From NCBI RefSeq assembly GCF_012489685.1, contig NC_080044.1:79718732-79782731 (forward strand): 64,000 nucleotides of DNA. Direction: 5' to 3'. Under the pieces are notes generated by a model. It saw nothing but the letters and a program-made list of their open reading frames with translations. It had not been told where the DNA came from and searched no databases. The DNA is from Lotus japonicus. Its lineage: Eukaryota; Streptophyta; Magnoliopsida; Fabales; Fabaceae. Below are positions 12,101-28,071 of the stretch, piece by piece (position 1 is the stretch's first letter; each line of letters begins with the position of its first letter). A program made the position numbers and the translations under genes.

Positions 12101-13589
12101 TTATGGAGTGAGAATGGTGAGAACAAATGGAAACCTAAACCATTGCATATGAATCTTCATTCTTCTTCGGTCATGGGAGTTGCTGGCATGCAGCAGAAGC
12201 AGATTGTATTGTCTGCTGGCAAAGACAGGAAAATTATAGGGTACGATGCCCATGTAGGAATACAAGATTTCATGCATCAGGTTGATACTAAATGCTTGAG
12301 TGTCCTGCCAAATCCATGCGATTTCAATTTATTCATGGTTCAAACAGGGTAAGTTACTTCTGCTTTATTGATGTATTTATTATATTATCACTGATTCTTT
12401 ACCTTTCACAAGCTTTTCTATATTTCTATAATTCTATACCATACCAGAATCTATAGCATGTGTTATGTTTTGCTGTTGGTCTTGAATATTTCTTGATGGA
12501 AGTTTGTGCATGTTCATTTGAAAATGGAATTATAAGATTCAGTACAAAACACCAGATGAAATTTATTGCATTATTACCATTAGTTTATTTGAGTGTTGTG
12601 GTAAAACTATTTCCTTTTGTATATGGTGTATTGTGCATGCTGAAATGAATGTTACTATCATAGTCTAATGTTGTTATAATCAATCGGTAGACTGAATTGA
12701 GAGAAAGATTGTGGTTCATTTTATTGTGGTTCTCTAAATTTTCAATCTCGAGAAAGATGTTGGTTAAATAAGTTTCAGGTCCGTGTAAAATGCGTGAGGT
12801 TTGATTTTAGTCCCTCATCGGAGTAACTTTGTAATCCCCACGTTTAGATAAATTAGGTTGGCTTTAGTCCTCATCTAAGCTTGAGCTCCGATGACTTGCT
12901 AACTTGTTCGGCCAGAGCTTCTGTGACATACCCACATCATCCGCCACGTGGGAAATATGATGTGCCAGATGACATGATGGGTGACATATCAGTCGAGTGA
13001 CTAAAACCAATTTTTGCTAATTTTAGAGGGACAACAAACTTATTTTACCTATAAAATTAGATTTTCTCCTTCACTCAAACCCTATCATCCTTCCCTCCTT
13101 TCTTTTTCATCACCAAGAACACTCAAACTCAGAACTCATACCAAGAATCTAGGATTATCCACACCTAAGATCACATATATTGATACTACTTACATGCATG
13201 CAATTTGTTGCATGCATGTAAGTTTATAGATGACAAATGAACTATATTCTTTTTCTTTGATTTGTTGCAGGACTCCAGAGCAACAACTTCGATTATTTGA
13301 TATAAGATCGAAGAAGACAGAACTTCATGCTTTTGGATGGAAGCAAAGTAGCAGTGAAGCTCAGTCAGCTCTGGTAGACCAGGCTTGGTCTCCCAATGGA
13401 ATGTACATAACATCTGGTTCAGCTGATCCCGTGATCCACATCTTTGATATTAGATATAATGGTCACAAGCCTTCCCAATCCATACAAGCTCATAAGAAAC
13501 GAGTCTTCAGAGCCATGTGGCTTCACTCTGTTCCTCTTCTCGTTTCCATATCATCTGATCTCAGCATTGGGCTACACAAGCTTGAGTAG
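9171..13589 (+). CDS. WD40-repeat protein with N-terminal coiled coil
   Basis: Nine exons with in-phase GT-AG junctions: 9171-9341, 9600-9837, 9924-10061, 10149-10229, 10350-10506, 10873-10917, 11707-11872, 11981-12348 and 13271-13589, giving 560 aa. Residues about 30-85 form a charged coiled coil (EEAEKRFRDAESKLARFRAR). Residues about 90-240 are a low-complexity, Ser/Pro/Lys-rich linker. The C-terminal half is a beta-propeller with WD-like blades ending VVNLWEVQSR, HAVMLWSENG, QLRLFDIRSK and IHIFDIRYNG. The family is a plant transducin/WD40 protein whose name I cannot give; a scaffold role is the only safe inference. Exons 2 and 3 carry a duplicated segment (see findings). The ATG lies about 170 bp from the satellite array, so the promoter must be in or very near the repeats. 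Confidence 0.85.
9731..10148 (+). repeat. tandem duplication of about 225 bp covering an exon and its intron
   Basis: The segment AAGTGAAGGTTCTTCCAGAA... (from 9731) through the intron ending TTCTACAG (9923) is repeated from 9961 through 10148. Both copies keep the donor after CGTTTGCCAG and the acceptor TTCTACAG. The encoded peptides RLVPAASSKIAQSARLPG and RLVPAVRSKFSQSTPRLPG are homologous. Confidence 0.85.
11118..11174. repeat. AAT/ATT microsatellite in WD40 intron
   Basis: Alternating (ATA)n and (ATT)n blocks in intron 6, partly self-complementary. Confidence 0.85.
12770..13040. repeat. dispersed-repeat-like segment in intron 8 of the WD40 gene
   Basis: The phrases TTTTAGTCCCTCATCGGAG, TTTAGTCCTCATCTAAGC and AGAGGGACAAC resemble ends of high-copy plant repeats (GGACTAAAACC type). 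No TIR or LTR pair could be closed, so this is a tentative call. Confidence 0.35.
13188..13223. other. perfect 16-bp hairpin with RY (CATGCATG) motifs in an intron
   Basis: ACTTACATGCATGCAA (13188-13203), loop TTTG, then its exact reverse complement (13208-13223). It lies 47 bp before the final acceptor of the WD40 gene. Each arm holds CATGCATG, the RY element bound by B3-domain factors, but an intron position makes a promoter role speculative. Confidence 0.8.
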
Positions 13590-14622
13590 AAGTATAACAT
13601 CTTGCCAATGCTCTTGTTGTAGCATGTTGCGATGTTCTGTCTCTCGTCTTTGTGAGTAAATCATGTAATTACTGTTTGTACCGGTATTGAAAAATGGAAC
13701 CATATGGACCAATTTGACTGCAAAAGTGAACTGATTAGGTGTTTAGTTTATTTAGCTAGAAAGAAATGAATGATTCAAAACTCAAAAGTCATTACAGCTC
13801 GTCAATTAATATTGGTGGAGAATTGATTTGGACTTCTTATCTTTTTGTTTCTCAATTCAGTCAATAACTTTTTTTGAAGACAAATGAAGACCCGCAGACA
13901 AGGGTTGTGCGTAAATTATTATTATTCTTTGACCTATTATTTTGTTTTGTCAGACACAAACCATGGCTAGCTTCAGCTGCAGATTCATATTCCCAGCCAG
14001 CTGCTGGATCACATGTTTAAACGTGAAGTGATCTTGTTCTGTCAGTTTCACATGTTCCATTTCAGATGAAGCCATGTAAGCCTCTTTTTTACTCTACCAA
14101 TTAATACAATTATCGGTGACCCGAAAAAAAAAAACGGTAATGGTTGTTGAACCCCAGAAATCAATCCGTGACATTCAATTGACATATCCATTCAGCGGAA
14201 GTTTTGGACTGTCACAAAATTTGCCTCCAAAACACGTGAATGTGTTTTATGTTTTTATTTTACACACTTCGCGATTCGCGTGTAGCAGTGGTTTTCAACC
14301 TCCGCTAAACTTTCCTCCAACTTTATTATTTGTTCAGTAAGAGCAGAAAAAAAGAGTAGAATTATGTTCATGCAGTGAAATGTTTGCATGCTAATTGAGC
14401 TGTTAACTTTTATGGGGTCAATAGAAATTAGAAAGCACGTCAAGCATTATAGCCCCCTGCATTACTCCTTCGCTGCTGACATGCATGACCCCGCCACAAT
14501 TTGTTCTGTGACTAATTGTCTGCTCGGTCTCTCTTGTTTTTTCTTGCAAGATAACTTCATAGAATGATCCAAATCCCAAGACGAAATAAGTATTTCGTAT
14601 TTTCAACTAATGATATCTTATA
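13590..14622. other. 3' flank of WD40 gene and spacer
   Basis: 3' UTR for perhaps the first 150-250 bp, then spacer. Short open frames on both strands have no recognisable domains. No gene seen. Confidence 0.5.
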
Positions 14623-14923
14623 CTCCGGTCCTATTTATAAGTAACAAAAAAAAAATTCACATAGTTTAAGAAATGTAGTTAAACTAGATAAAATGCATTA
14701 AATTTGTCTTAAATTAAAATGAACTTCCAAAATTACCCTTTGTTATTAGTGTTTGAAAGTGGAAAAGAAAGAGAATAATTAAAGAGACACATTTTACAAG
14801 TTAGAATTAATAAGGGCATCATTGGAAAAAATTAATTAATATAGCTCAAACTTTCATTTGGTTCTTATAAAAAGGACCAAGATTTTTCTTCTCTTTCATG
14901 CTTATAAATAGGACCGGATGGAG
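14623..14923. mobile_element. Stowaway-like MITE, copy 1
   Basis: Flanked by TA on both sides. The ends are CTCCGGTCCTATTTATAAG and, inverted, CTTATAAATAGGACCGGATG-GAG. It is 301 bp with no coding capacity. The CTCC...GTCC end and TA duplication are typical of Tc1/Mariner-derived Stowaway MITEs. Confidence 0.75.
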
Positions 14924-14975
14924 TATTTTAGTAACTGTATTTACTCACTATAGCCAATAAAATCCCTCATTAGTA

Positions 14976-15268
14976 CTCCCTCCTGTCCTATTTATAAGCA
15001 ACAAAAAAAATTCACATAGTTTAAGAAATGTAGTTAAACTAGATAAAATGCATTAAATTTGTCTTAAATCAAAATAAACTTCCAAAATTACCCTTTGTTA
15101 TTAGTGTTGGAAAGTGGGAAAGAGAGAGAATAATTAATGATACACATTTTACAAGTTAGAATTAATAAGGGCATCATTGAAAAAATTTAATTAATATAGC
15201 TCAAACTTTCATTTGGTTCTTATAAAAAGGACCAAGATTTTTCTTCTCTTTCATGCTTATAAATAGGA
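14976..15268. mobile_element. Stowaway-like MITE, copy 2, right end truncated
   Basis: A near-identical direct copy of the element at 14623-14923, starting TA + CTCCCTCCTGTCCTATTTATA. It ends CTTATAAATAGGACA without the final GGAGGGAG-TA, so the right tip is lost. Confidence 0.75.
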
Positions 15269-15269
15269 C

Positions 15270-16469
15270 AATTAAACATACGTGTAGTGTAGATATCTTT
15301 CCAATTTTAACCAAAAAAGTATTTATAAATTAGCTAACATCATTGTTCTAATTTAAGTATAAATTTGAGTTCGAGTCTATATATGTAAATGAAATTCATT
15401 AAATAAGGAGAGTTTTGCTACCGATGTGGTTCATCCGGTGGTTCAAAAGTGCATAGAGGATACTAAGGTCGGTTCTTCATTGAATCGCGAAACACACCCT
15501 TATATATGTGTCCTCCCTAGTAGGTTGAGAAGCAGAGTTGGATTTGGTGCATATGGCGGCAAATGGTGCATTGTTCCTGCATTTTGGCCCCTTATTTTTC
15601 TTTTCTTCTTTTATACTTTGATTTAAATAAGGGATATTTTCTCAAAACATATTGAATGAGCCACTTACTTAACTTTGCTTTATACGAGAGATACGCACAA
15701 GAACCAAACTCAGTTTTGCTTCATAAATCCATACAATCAAATTTCAAAGCAAGAAATTGTGTGTGTGTGTGTGTTTTTTTTTTGGGAAAAAACGGTAAAC
15801 AACCTCATTCCTGCAGAAATTGCTGCGTAGAAGACGTGCTTAGCACGATATACAATGTAAGAACATCATTTTTTTCACAAGAAAAAAAAGTGCAGACATT
15901 GATCATTACTAATTTATAAGGCATGATAGTGGCCGGGTTAGAAATTTGTGTTTCATTTCATATTCTCATTTTTTTAAGAGTTCCATCTTTAGGTATAATG
16001 GTATTGAGTATTTCAGATATTACAGATTTTGATCTTACGCAGTTAAAAGATTCGAGTGAGGTTGATGTAGTGGTTTAATATTTTATCTCCTAAGAAAGTA
16101 AGTTGAGAATTCGAATCTCAACTTTTATGAATGAAAAAAACTCATTAATCAATCTTTTATTGCTTGCTTAATGCACTGATTATAGAGTAAAAGATTACGG
16201 GTTTTAGCGGTATGCATGCGGTTATTATGAAAAAATAATATCAAAAGAAAATATCTAAAATTAATCAAAGTATATAGGAGTACTATTATTAAAATGAAGT
16301 TAAGCTTAAAGAAAAAAACGCGGTTTTTCCTGAATTGGGGAAATTGCAAGGTAGATAAATAAATAAAAGGATATTCCGTGTCTGGTTTTGCTGATGTATT
16401 AATTTGTCGTCTCTTTCCTTTTTCTTTTCAATTTCCAAGTCTCCGCCACACCACATTCATTTCAACGCC
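15270..16469. other. spacer and 5' flank of the copine gene
   Basis: Contains a (GT)n tract (about 15757-15774), a possible SINE at about 16055-16139 and the pyrimidine-rich leader just before 16470. No gene seen. Confidence 0.5.
16055..16139 (+). mobile_element. possible tRNA-derived SINE
   Basis: GGTTGATGTAGTGGTTTAA resembles a Pol III A box and GAGAATTCGAATCTCA resembles a B box about 45 bp later, followed by an A-rich tail (GAATGAAAAAAA). No clear target-site duplication was found, which keeps confidence low. Confidence 0.4.
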
Positions 16470-21227
<4,758 letters not shown>

Positions 21228-22260
21228 TCATGTAAAGACTTCTTTTTTGGTCTAAATACTGTACAGAAATGTGTTCTATTCATTGATCATTGTGCAATTC
21301 TCAGGCCCATTTCATTTTCAATATCATGAATCGGTAAATTTGGCTGAGAAGAACCCATGCTTTATGCTAAATGCTAACTAACGGGTCAAGAAGGGTTCAT
21401 CAGCTAGCTGCTTTATCTTGAGTTTTGTACTTTTCCACTTTCCAGCCTTATGGTTGGAATTTTCTTTTCTTCTTGTGTTCATGTTTTTAGTGTTTTCTGG
21501 TTGTTTGGGCTTGGAAAAAGCCATAGTACAGATTGAAATCTCTATTTTCTTCCAGGCGAGGGCAAAATTTTAGTCCTACCTTTGTCTACATTGAACCTCG
21601 AAAAATAATCATTCAATTCTTCATCATACAATTTTTTTATGCAAGTCAACAATTTGCGGATCACAAGTTGAGTCTACTCATAATTAATTTCTGTAATTTG
21701 GTTAATTCACCCCTTTCAAAGATAGGCTTGGCAGTGGGAGTGTATTTGGGTCAATCTGGCCCCATGATCCTCATGGCGTACGTAATATTCAGGACTGAAA
21801 TCTTAATTCATCTTGTAAGGAACATGTTAAAATCCACAGTAGTTGTACTTATATCGCATCGCTGCATTTGCAAGTTGCAAGCAAATATTCATTTCAAAAA
21901 AAAAAAGTTGCGAGCAAATATTAGATCAAAATTTATTATACTTTTAAAAATATATTATCTTATAAAAATTGATAATATTCAGAAACATTAAAAGAATAAA
22001 TGAGTGTAACTAATTTTATTAATAATTAAATGAGTGTAACCAATTTTATTAGTAATTAAATTAAAATAACCACCAAATATGTGGGTCAGGGATTTATTTA
22101 ACTTAAGGAGCAATCCTCGTGTATGAATAAGGTACTACCAGATGTTTAGCATCAACTTAAGTTATCATACAAGAATATTAATGGTTTCATAGATAAACTC
22201 ATTACCAAGGCGTATTGTCTTAATTCGTTAGTCATGAAAATGTGCTCGTAGAATCATTAA
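21228..22260. other. 3' flank of BON1-like gene and spacer
   Basis: A 3' UTR is likely to about 21500. Beyond is AT-rich spacer with a two-copy tandem repeat (unit AAATGAGTGTAACTAATTTT..., about 21999-22066). An open frame at 21533-21991 has no domain and biased composition. Confidence 0.5.
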
Positions 22261-22620
22261 CACTGCAAGAAAACTCGTCGTTACCAATGGCCAACGAGCA
22301 AAAGCTGTTGGTAATGACACGTTTCTAACGGCTTTCTGGTAGTTGCGTTGCCGTTGGTAAATGTATTGTCAGTAATAGTTGCAAACGATTTATTTACAAG
22401 TCTTCGGTAAAGTATTAACAGGTTCAACTAAGTTATCAATTGTCTAGGCCAATCAGTAACATTTGTCTATGAGTAGATTACTGACAATCTAAACCGTTGG
22501 TCAGTATGAGACATTACCAAAAACAACTCTTTCTATTGTTGGTTGTTCGTAATCTATCGACAACTTATTTGGCATGGACGAAAATAACTCTTTCTACCGC
22601 AAATGGAAGTATTACCTTCA
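22261..22620 (+). mobile_element. CACTA-like terminal fragment
   Basis: Begins CACTGCAAGAAAA, matching the conserved CACTACAAGAAAA terminus of plant CACTA (En/Spm) transposons. Scattered subterminal motifs follow on both strands (TTACCAATGG, CCGTTGGTAA, GTTGGTAATG). No matching opposite end was found, so it is a fragment. Confidence 0.5.
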
Positions 22621-24180
22621 TAGAAAGAACTTTCATCTTTTAATGTCATTCGAGACAATATTGCGATCCTCATTTATCTCAGTTATACATACATTGACAT
22701 TTCACCAATAAGATATTTATTAAATGGTAAAAATTTCTTAATCGCTTTCAAATTTGATTCTGATCAAAGAGATTCAAACTGAACATGTGCATCAAGGCAG
22801 GGTATCGTTGTTGGTTGCTTGAGAGTCCTTGACTTGGTTGGTATCACACCGCAAGAGTACTAAATAAACTTTATTTCTCTTATATATATATATAGTCTAG
22901 CATTTTCTGCTTTCTTTTACTGTCTTGTTTCTCTTTTTGTCCTTCGTTGTTCTATATTTCCTTTTTCTTAGCTTGTTTTTTCTTGCTAGTTCCTGTATCA
23001 GACTTTGGCTGTTAAAGAAAATATCTCATAGGACCTCACACACAATTTGTGGTGAGAGTATCCAATCTTACATTAGCTTTGTCCATTTTTAATATATATC
23101 CTATTTATTTCTAAAAAAAAATATAGTCTAGCATTTTCACAAGAGATACACATATAAGAGATCAAAGCAACTATGATCTGACTTATTCGTATATGGAGAT
23201 GGATATATAAATAATACCTGTAGGCCGGGTGAGTTTGGCTCATTAAAATATCAAGTTTTGGTTCATTAATTCATATAGAGTTTAACATGGTTCATTAATT
23301 TATTTTGGCTTTGGAGTTTATGTTTTAGACTATCCTTTAAATTGAGTGTCGTAAATTCTTAGATCATGATTTGTCTGAGGCTATATCCTGGCTTTGTAGT
23401 TTAATTTCTGCTCCTACAACTTAAAAAAAAAGATAATAATTATAAAAAATATTAAATATATAACATAACCTCATATAAAATATAGGAGTACTATGATATT
23501 ATAATAGAATAAGTAATGTATATCCACAATTAGCTGGGAAAAAGATGCCGATTAACTAGGATTAGCTACAATAAACGTCTTTAATTTCCTACCTAATCAG
23601 TAATGTATAGTACACCATCCTTGACATATCCTGTAAACAATTTTGATATATTCGGATGAGTTTTTCTTATACCTTATTTACACTCAATTTTCTTCATATT
23701 CCTTTCTTATGTTTTAATGACATTATTTATTATATTTCTCATCTATATTTATGTCTCTCTCTTAAATTTGGACGTGAAATAGATGTCAAGGATACATTTT
23801 CCCTATGCAAATACAATATAAAATTAAAAAACACAAGATTTTTTAAAATTAAATAAGGAAGTAGACTATTGAGGAAGGGAGAAGACTTCTTGAACCACTA
23901 CTTTATCCTGTTTATAGTTACGTGCCTACAAAATTCATTGCGGAAACCCTAGTCTCCTCCCCTTTCTTCTTATATCAATATCATATAGCTCGTCTATTTG
24001 TTCTACCTTTGATTCTTTGACCTACTTTGCGTTTGTTCCATCGACCTACAAAACCGATCCATCCACTCATAGTTTGTTAGAGTCAATCATTTTGGCATCC
24101 ACCCTTCATGGAAGCATGAAGAAAAATATATAGTTACATAGTATTCAGAATCATTAATTGGTGAAGGACGACACAGTTGA
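22621..24180. other. intergenic region upstream of the ERF gene
   Basis: AT-rich, with a short (TA)n near 22885. It contains the ERF promoter; no exon with a usable ATG that would splice to the ERF frame was found. Confidence 0.45.
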
Positions 24181-24204
24181 GTTCACAAAGCAATTCTGGA
24201 TCGA

Positions 24205-25672
24205 AAACATGGAAAGAGGCCACTTCCTTTGGAAGAAGCGGAAGAGAAATTAGAAGAGGAGCAAGTAGCTTTCCCCATTTACTCTACTCGTTCCCAGCAA
24301 GACATGTCAGCCGTGGTCTCTGCCCTTGTTCAAGTCATTGGTGGTGGTGGGACTGATTCACTGCATAATCAACCTCCAATAATAACACCATCGGAGGAGC
24401 TCACTAGTGATTCAGCAAAAGAACAATCCCAACCACGGCAAGATCAAGGTATGTTCATATAGCATGTTTGAATTTAGTTCATTTCATGAGATTCAATTCT
24501 AGAACTCATAAGAAAGCTACTCCTCCACGTTTAATTATGACTTTAAAATTAATTTTTGAAGAATTCCAATAGTTAGCTAGACTTTAATTAAACTTTAAGC
24601 ATCTTTATTTCCTTTTGGATCCTGGTTCAAACCTGAAAATACATCATGCTTGCCTCATGTGTATGCCGTCTTTAGGGTTTGTTAATTTTTCTTTCTAAAA
24701 ATCATCATATTTTCCCTTCAACTTCTATGATAATATAGCTGAATCTTTTGACTTTAGTTAAAAAAAATCTCAATCTCCTTTCACATTTCTAAAATAGATT
24801 CCTTATTATTTTTGGATAGTGGAAATCTCTTAATTTTTTTTTTCACATACCTAATTAATGCGCTTACATTTATCTTATAATTTTCTCATTTTGTATAACT
24901 TTTTGCTTTCTTATCTTCCCGGCCACTCTCCTAGCTCTCTCTCTTCCAGATTCACCAGAAATTTGGAGTCCTCGCCCATTATAATAATAAATGATAAGCC
25001 ACTTTTACTTATTTATAGTATATATTATTTGCTTTTTTTAAGTGTTAGAAAGGTTAAAGAAGTGTGCAAATTATATTGTTGTAAGTTGTAATTAATATGT
25101 ATAATATGTGAGTTTGTGTGTGTGTCTGAATTGAAGGAAACATTATAAGAAGAAAGTATAGAGGAGTTCGGCAGCGGCCATGGGGGAGGTGGGCGGCGGA
25201 GATTCGAGATCCAAAGAAGGCAGCTCGGGTTTGGCTTGGAACTTTTGACACCGCTGAGGCTGCTGCACTTGCTTATGATAAAACTGCTCTTTCTTTCAAA
25301 GGAAGCAAAGCTAAGCTTAATTTCCCAGAAAGAGTAGTTGAAGTTCAATGCATACAAGGACCAACACAAGGAGAAGAAGGAAAAGCAAAACTTGGTTACC
25401 TCACAAATCGTCCACAACTGATCCATCAACCACAACCACGTGCTCCTATTGCTCTTCCTTCTCAATCTGATCCAGTACTTCATGGCAACAATTTCTTAGT
25501 ACCTCGTTTTTATGGGAGTGATCACGTGTTTGTTTCTTCTCGTCCTTCATCGGGTGCTTCTTCGTCTTCACCGTCATCTTCCGGAAACTCTCGTTCTCAA
25601 CAAGAAAAAGAGCTTCTAACGTTTTCGATGCAATCTGGTGGTTCTTCTTCCACTTCTGATCCTCCTAAGTGA
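24205..25672 (+). CDS. ERF114: AP2/ERF transcription factor, ERF114-like (group X); 5' start uncertain
   Basis: Exon 1 ends at 24448 and exon 2 runs 25137-25672, joined in phase 1. The AP2 domain in exon 2 reads [20 protein letters not shown]... to KAKLNFPE, with the ERF-type Ala and Asp in WAAEIRD. The N-terminal motif [19 protein letters not shown], preceded by HGKRPLP, matches ERF114/ABR1-type proteins. The tail is Ser-rich. ERF114-type factors promote cell division, lateral shoots and wound responses; that role here is inferred. The expected initiator at 24205-24207 reads AAA, an in-frame TGA lies at 24178, and the first in-frame ATG is at 24304, giving 226 aa with an intact AP2 domain but no KRPL motif. 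It follows BON1 in the same orientation, as I recall for Arabidopsis At5g61890-At5g61900. Confidence 0.85.
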
Positions 25673-28071
25673 TTTGGATGCATGCGGTAGACGTTGGAAA
25701 CCATATATTTACTTTTATGCTCATGTGTTGTTAAGGAAATGTTTATTTGAAGAAGAAGAAGAAGATTATTTATATAAAAAATACAACTTTTAGTAAAAAG
25801 ATGAGGGAAATTAAAAAGATATGCACTAATGATACACTGGCCCGAGATTCCAAAGACATATGCAAAAAGTGAAAAAAAAAACGTGTTAAGCAAGAGATTT
25901 TAAATTTCCGTAAAATAAATATGCATGTTAATTTTGTGTCGATCTTTGCTACACTTCTAAGTAGTTAGAATTTTTTTTTAGCAATATGTAAATTGTGACC
26001 GTAAAAAACCAAAACATCAGTATCCACAAATAGAGTTACCGCAGGCGGAACTTCTTCCGCATTATAGTCAGTAACCGCATTGTCATTACGGTGTACAACA
26101 ATTGTTAGTCGAGAGTTATCTACAACAATTGTTATTGTTGTAAAATATGTGTGAAGAAGTTGGTGTGAACACAGACATTAATTTTGAAAGTTTAGAAGGA
26201 TAGCGGAAACCGCGTCACAATAATATCAAATGTCGGCTTTTATTATTGATTGTTGGTCACCCAAACTACTACCACTACTAGCTTATTTCTGTGGTTCTAA
26301 GTTCTCATCACTACCAGCTTCAGTGTATATCTAGCTAGAAAGAGGCATGAAACCAAACACACAGAGATAGATGGCTTAATGGGTCATCATTCAATACTCG
26401 TTGACTTGGGGCAAAATAAAACAATTCAATTTCACTACAAAACAAAAGTGATGAAATATGAGCAAAATTCAAGTCACACAGATGCACTTGCAAGCTAGGA
26501 CACACGTCGGCCAGACCAGGTCATATAGATATAGGTCATTAAGTCAATACTCAAAGTCAAAAGGTTGATTTGGATTCTCACGGTTTCGGCCTCATTCAAT
26601 GATTTCAAACTTTACGGCCGTTTACTACAATTTACAACTTAAACTTCAAGTTTCATTCCTCAATCATTATCTTCCACGACAATATCAAATTTCAACTTGC
26701 TCAACCATCGTTGATCACTTTCGTGAAGGAAGCTTGAATCCGTTCAGATCATTAGGTGTCAGTTATGCCAAAAAAAAAGTAATTAGATGAAGCCGCAATT
26801 GGCTTTAATAAATATGCGCATAAGAAATGTTTCTGGATTCACCTGAGTCCTGACATGTACAAAGGAGATCAATTAATAACACTATTAGATCGATTGAGAC
26901 TCTTTCCTTTCTCTATTATAGAAAGAGTCAACGATTGGGTTATCCATCTTACTTACTATTTGATTGGACGATTAGACTGGTCAAATCACTTAAGAGAATA
27001 TTGATTGAGAGGATAGGATGGTGAGCTTCCTATCAACATAGTGCCTCTCTAGGAAAAAATGTAAACTTCCGTCATTAGGCAGTGAAATGACTTGTAATGA
27101 CACTCTAACACCCGACCAAGTCAAAAAGTGAGGGAGAAGCAGGAAGTAAATTATGGAAAAAAGATTGTGTACCTTAAATAATGTGAAACCCGTCATTTAT
27201 AGGGTTGAGTTTTGAGGGCAACGAGGTTTGATGTGTCATGATAAGTACGAGATGCAACTAAGAAGGGGGTTGTTGGATCGATGTTTGACACATTGTTTAG
27301 TCCAATGAGTAGGGAAACGTTGTTTGTGTAATGTAGCGAGGACTTTGAGCTCCACGCTCGCTCCTTGATCATAGATATGTTGACTTGGGATGAGACATGG
27401 TGGATGCAACGTTACAATGTGCCCTTGATTGAGGTAAGTGACTACAAGGAGGCAATCGGTTTTGCTGGACATATATGGTCGTGTGTGGGACGCAATCTAT
27501 TGCAACAAATTAATGTTTTTGTATGACCTAAGTGGGATGGCTAGTCGCTCAACGAAATTCTACTCCGGGGCATGTTTCAAGGATGAATGAGATTGGATTT
27601 GTGTAATTGATCAGAGATTAGCTCGACTGGAGTGGTAATTGTTTATCGTGTATCGGAATCGTAGGCTCCTAACTCTGAGTATGCATGTATGCAACGCCGA
27701 AAATTACAGATAGTTTTGAGCGCCATCTAAACTCTATGGTGTTTGGTATGTTTCCATTTGTCACGATCTAGGAGAGTTTTCCTTTACCGGGTACAGGAAC
27801 ACTATTTTCTCAAGCCTACACTATTTTCCTTTGAAAGTGAAGACAAAGCAATAGTAAACAGAACTTGAAGAGCTAGATAGTATCACCACGTCATAAAACT
27901 AGAAATATTTTTATTCATGATACCTAGCTAATACAACAACAACAACAACAATGTCAATTATTGGAGTACAAAGAAACTGGAAAACAAACACTAACGGTAA
28001 TTAACTAAACAGAAATTTTATTTATTTTTATGATGGTTACTCTGTATTTCGCCAGTGATTTTAATTAGTTG
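25673..28071. other. long intergenic region, no gene seen
   Basis: 3' flank of the ERF gene, then about 2 kb without recognisable coding sequence. Open frames at 25597-25893, 26990-27196 and 27236-27472 (all - strand) show no domain. A (CAA)n run lies at about 27930-27950. The richer base composition at 27000-27700 suggests an old retroelement fragment, which I could not identify. Confidence 0.45.

Noticed and set aside
21533..21991. 152-codon frame downstream of BON1
   Set aside because: AT-rich, isoleucine-heavy translation with no homology I recognise; probably 3' flank.
27236..27472. 78-codon - strand frame in the spacer
   Set aside because: No domain and no splice structure; could be an old retroelement scrap but unsupported.
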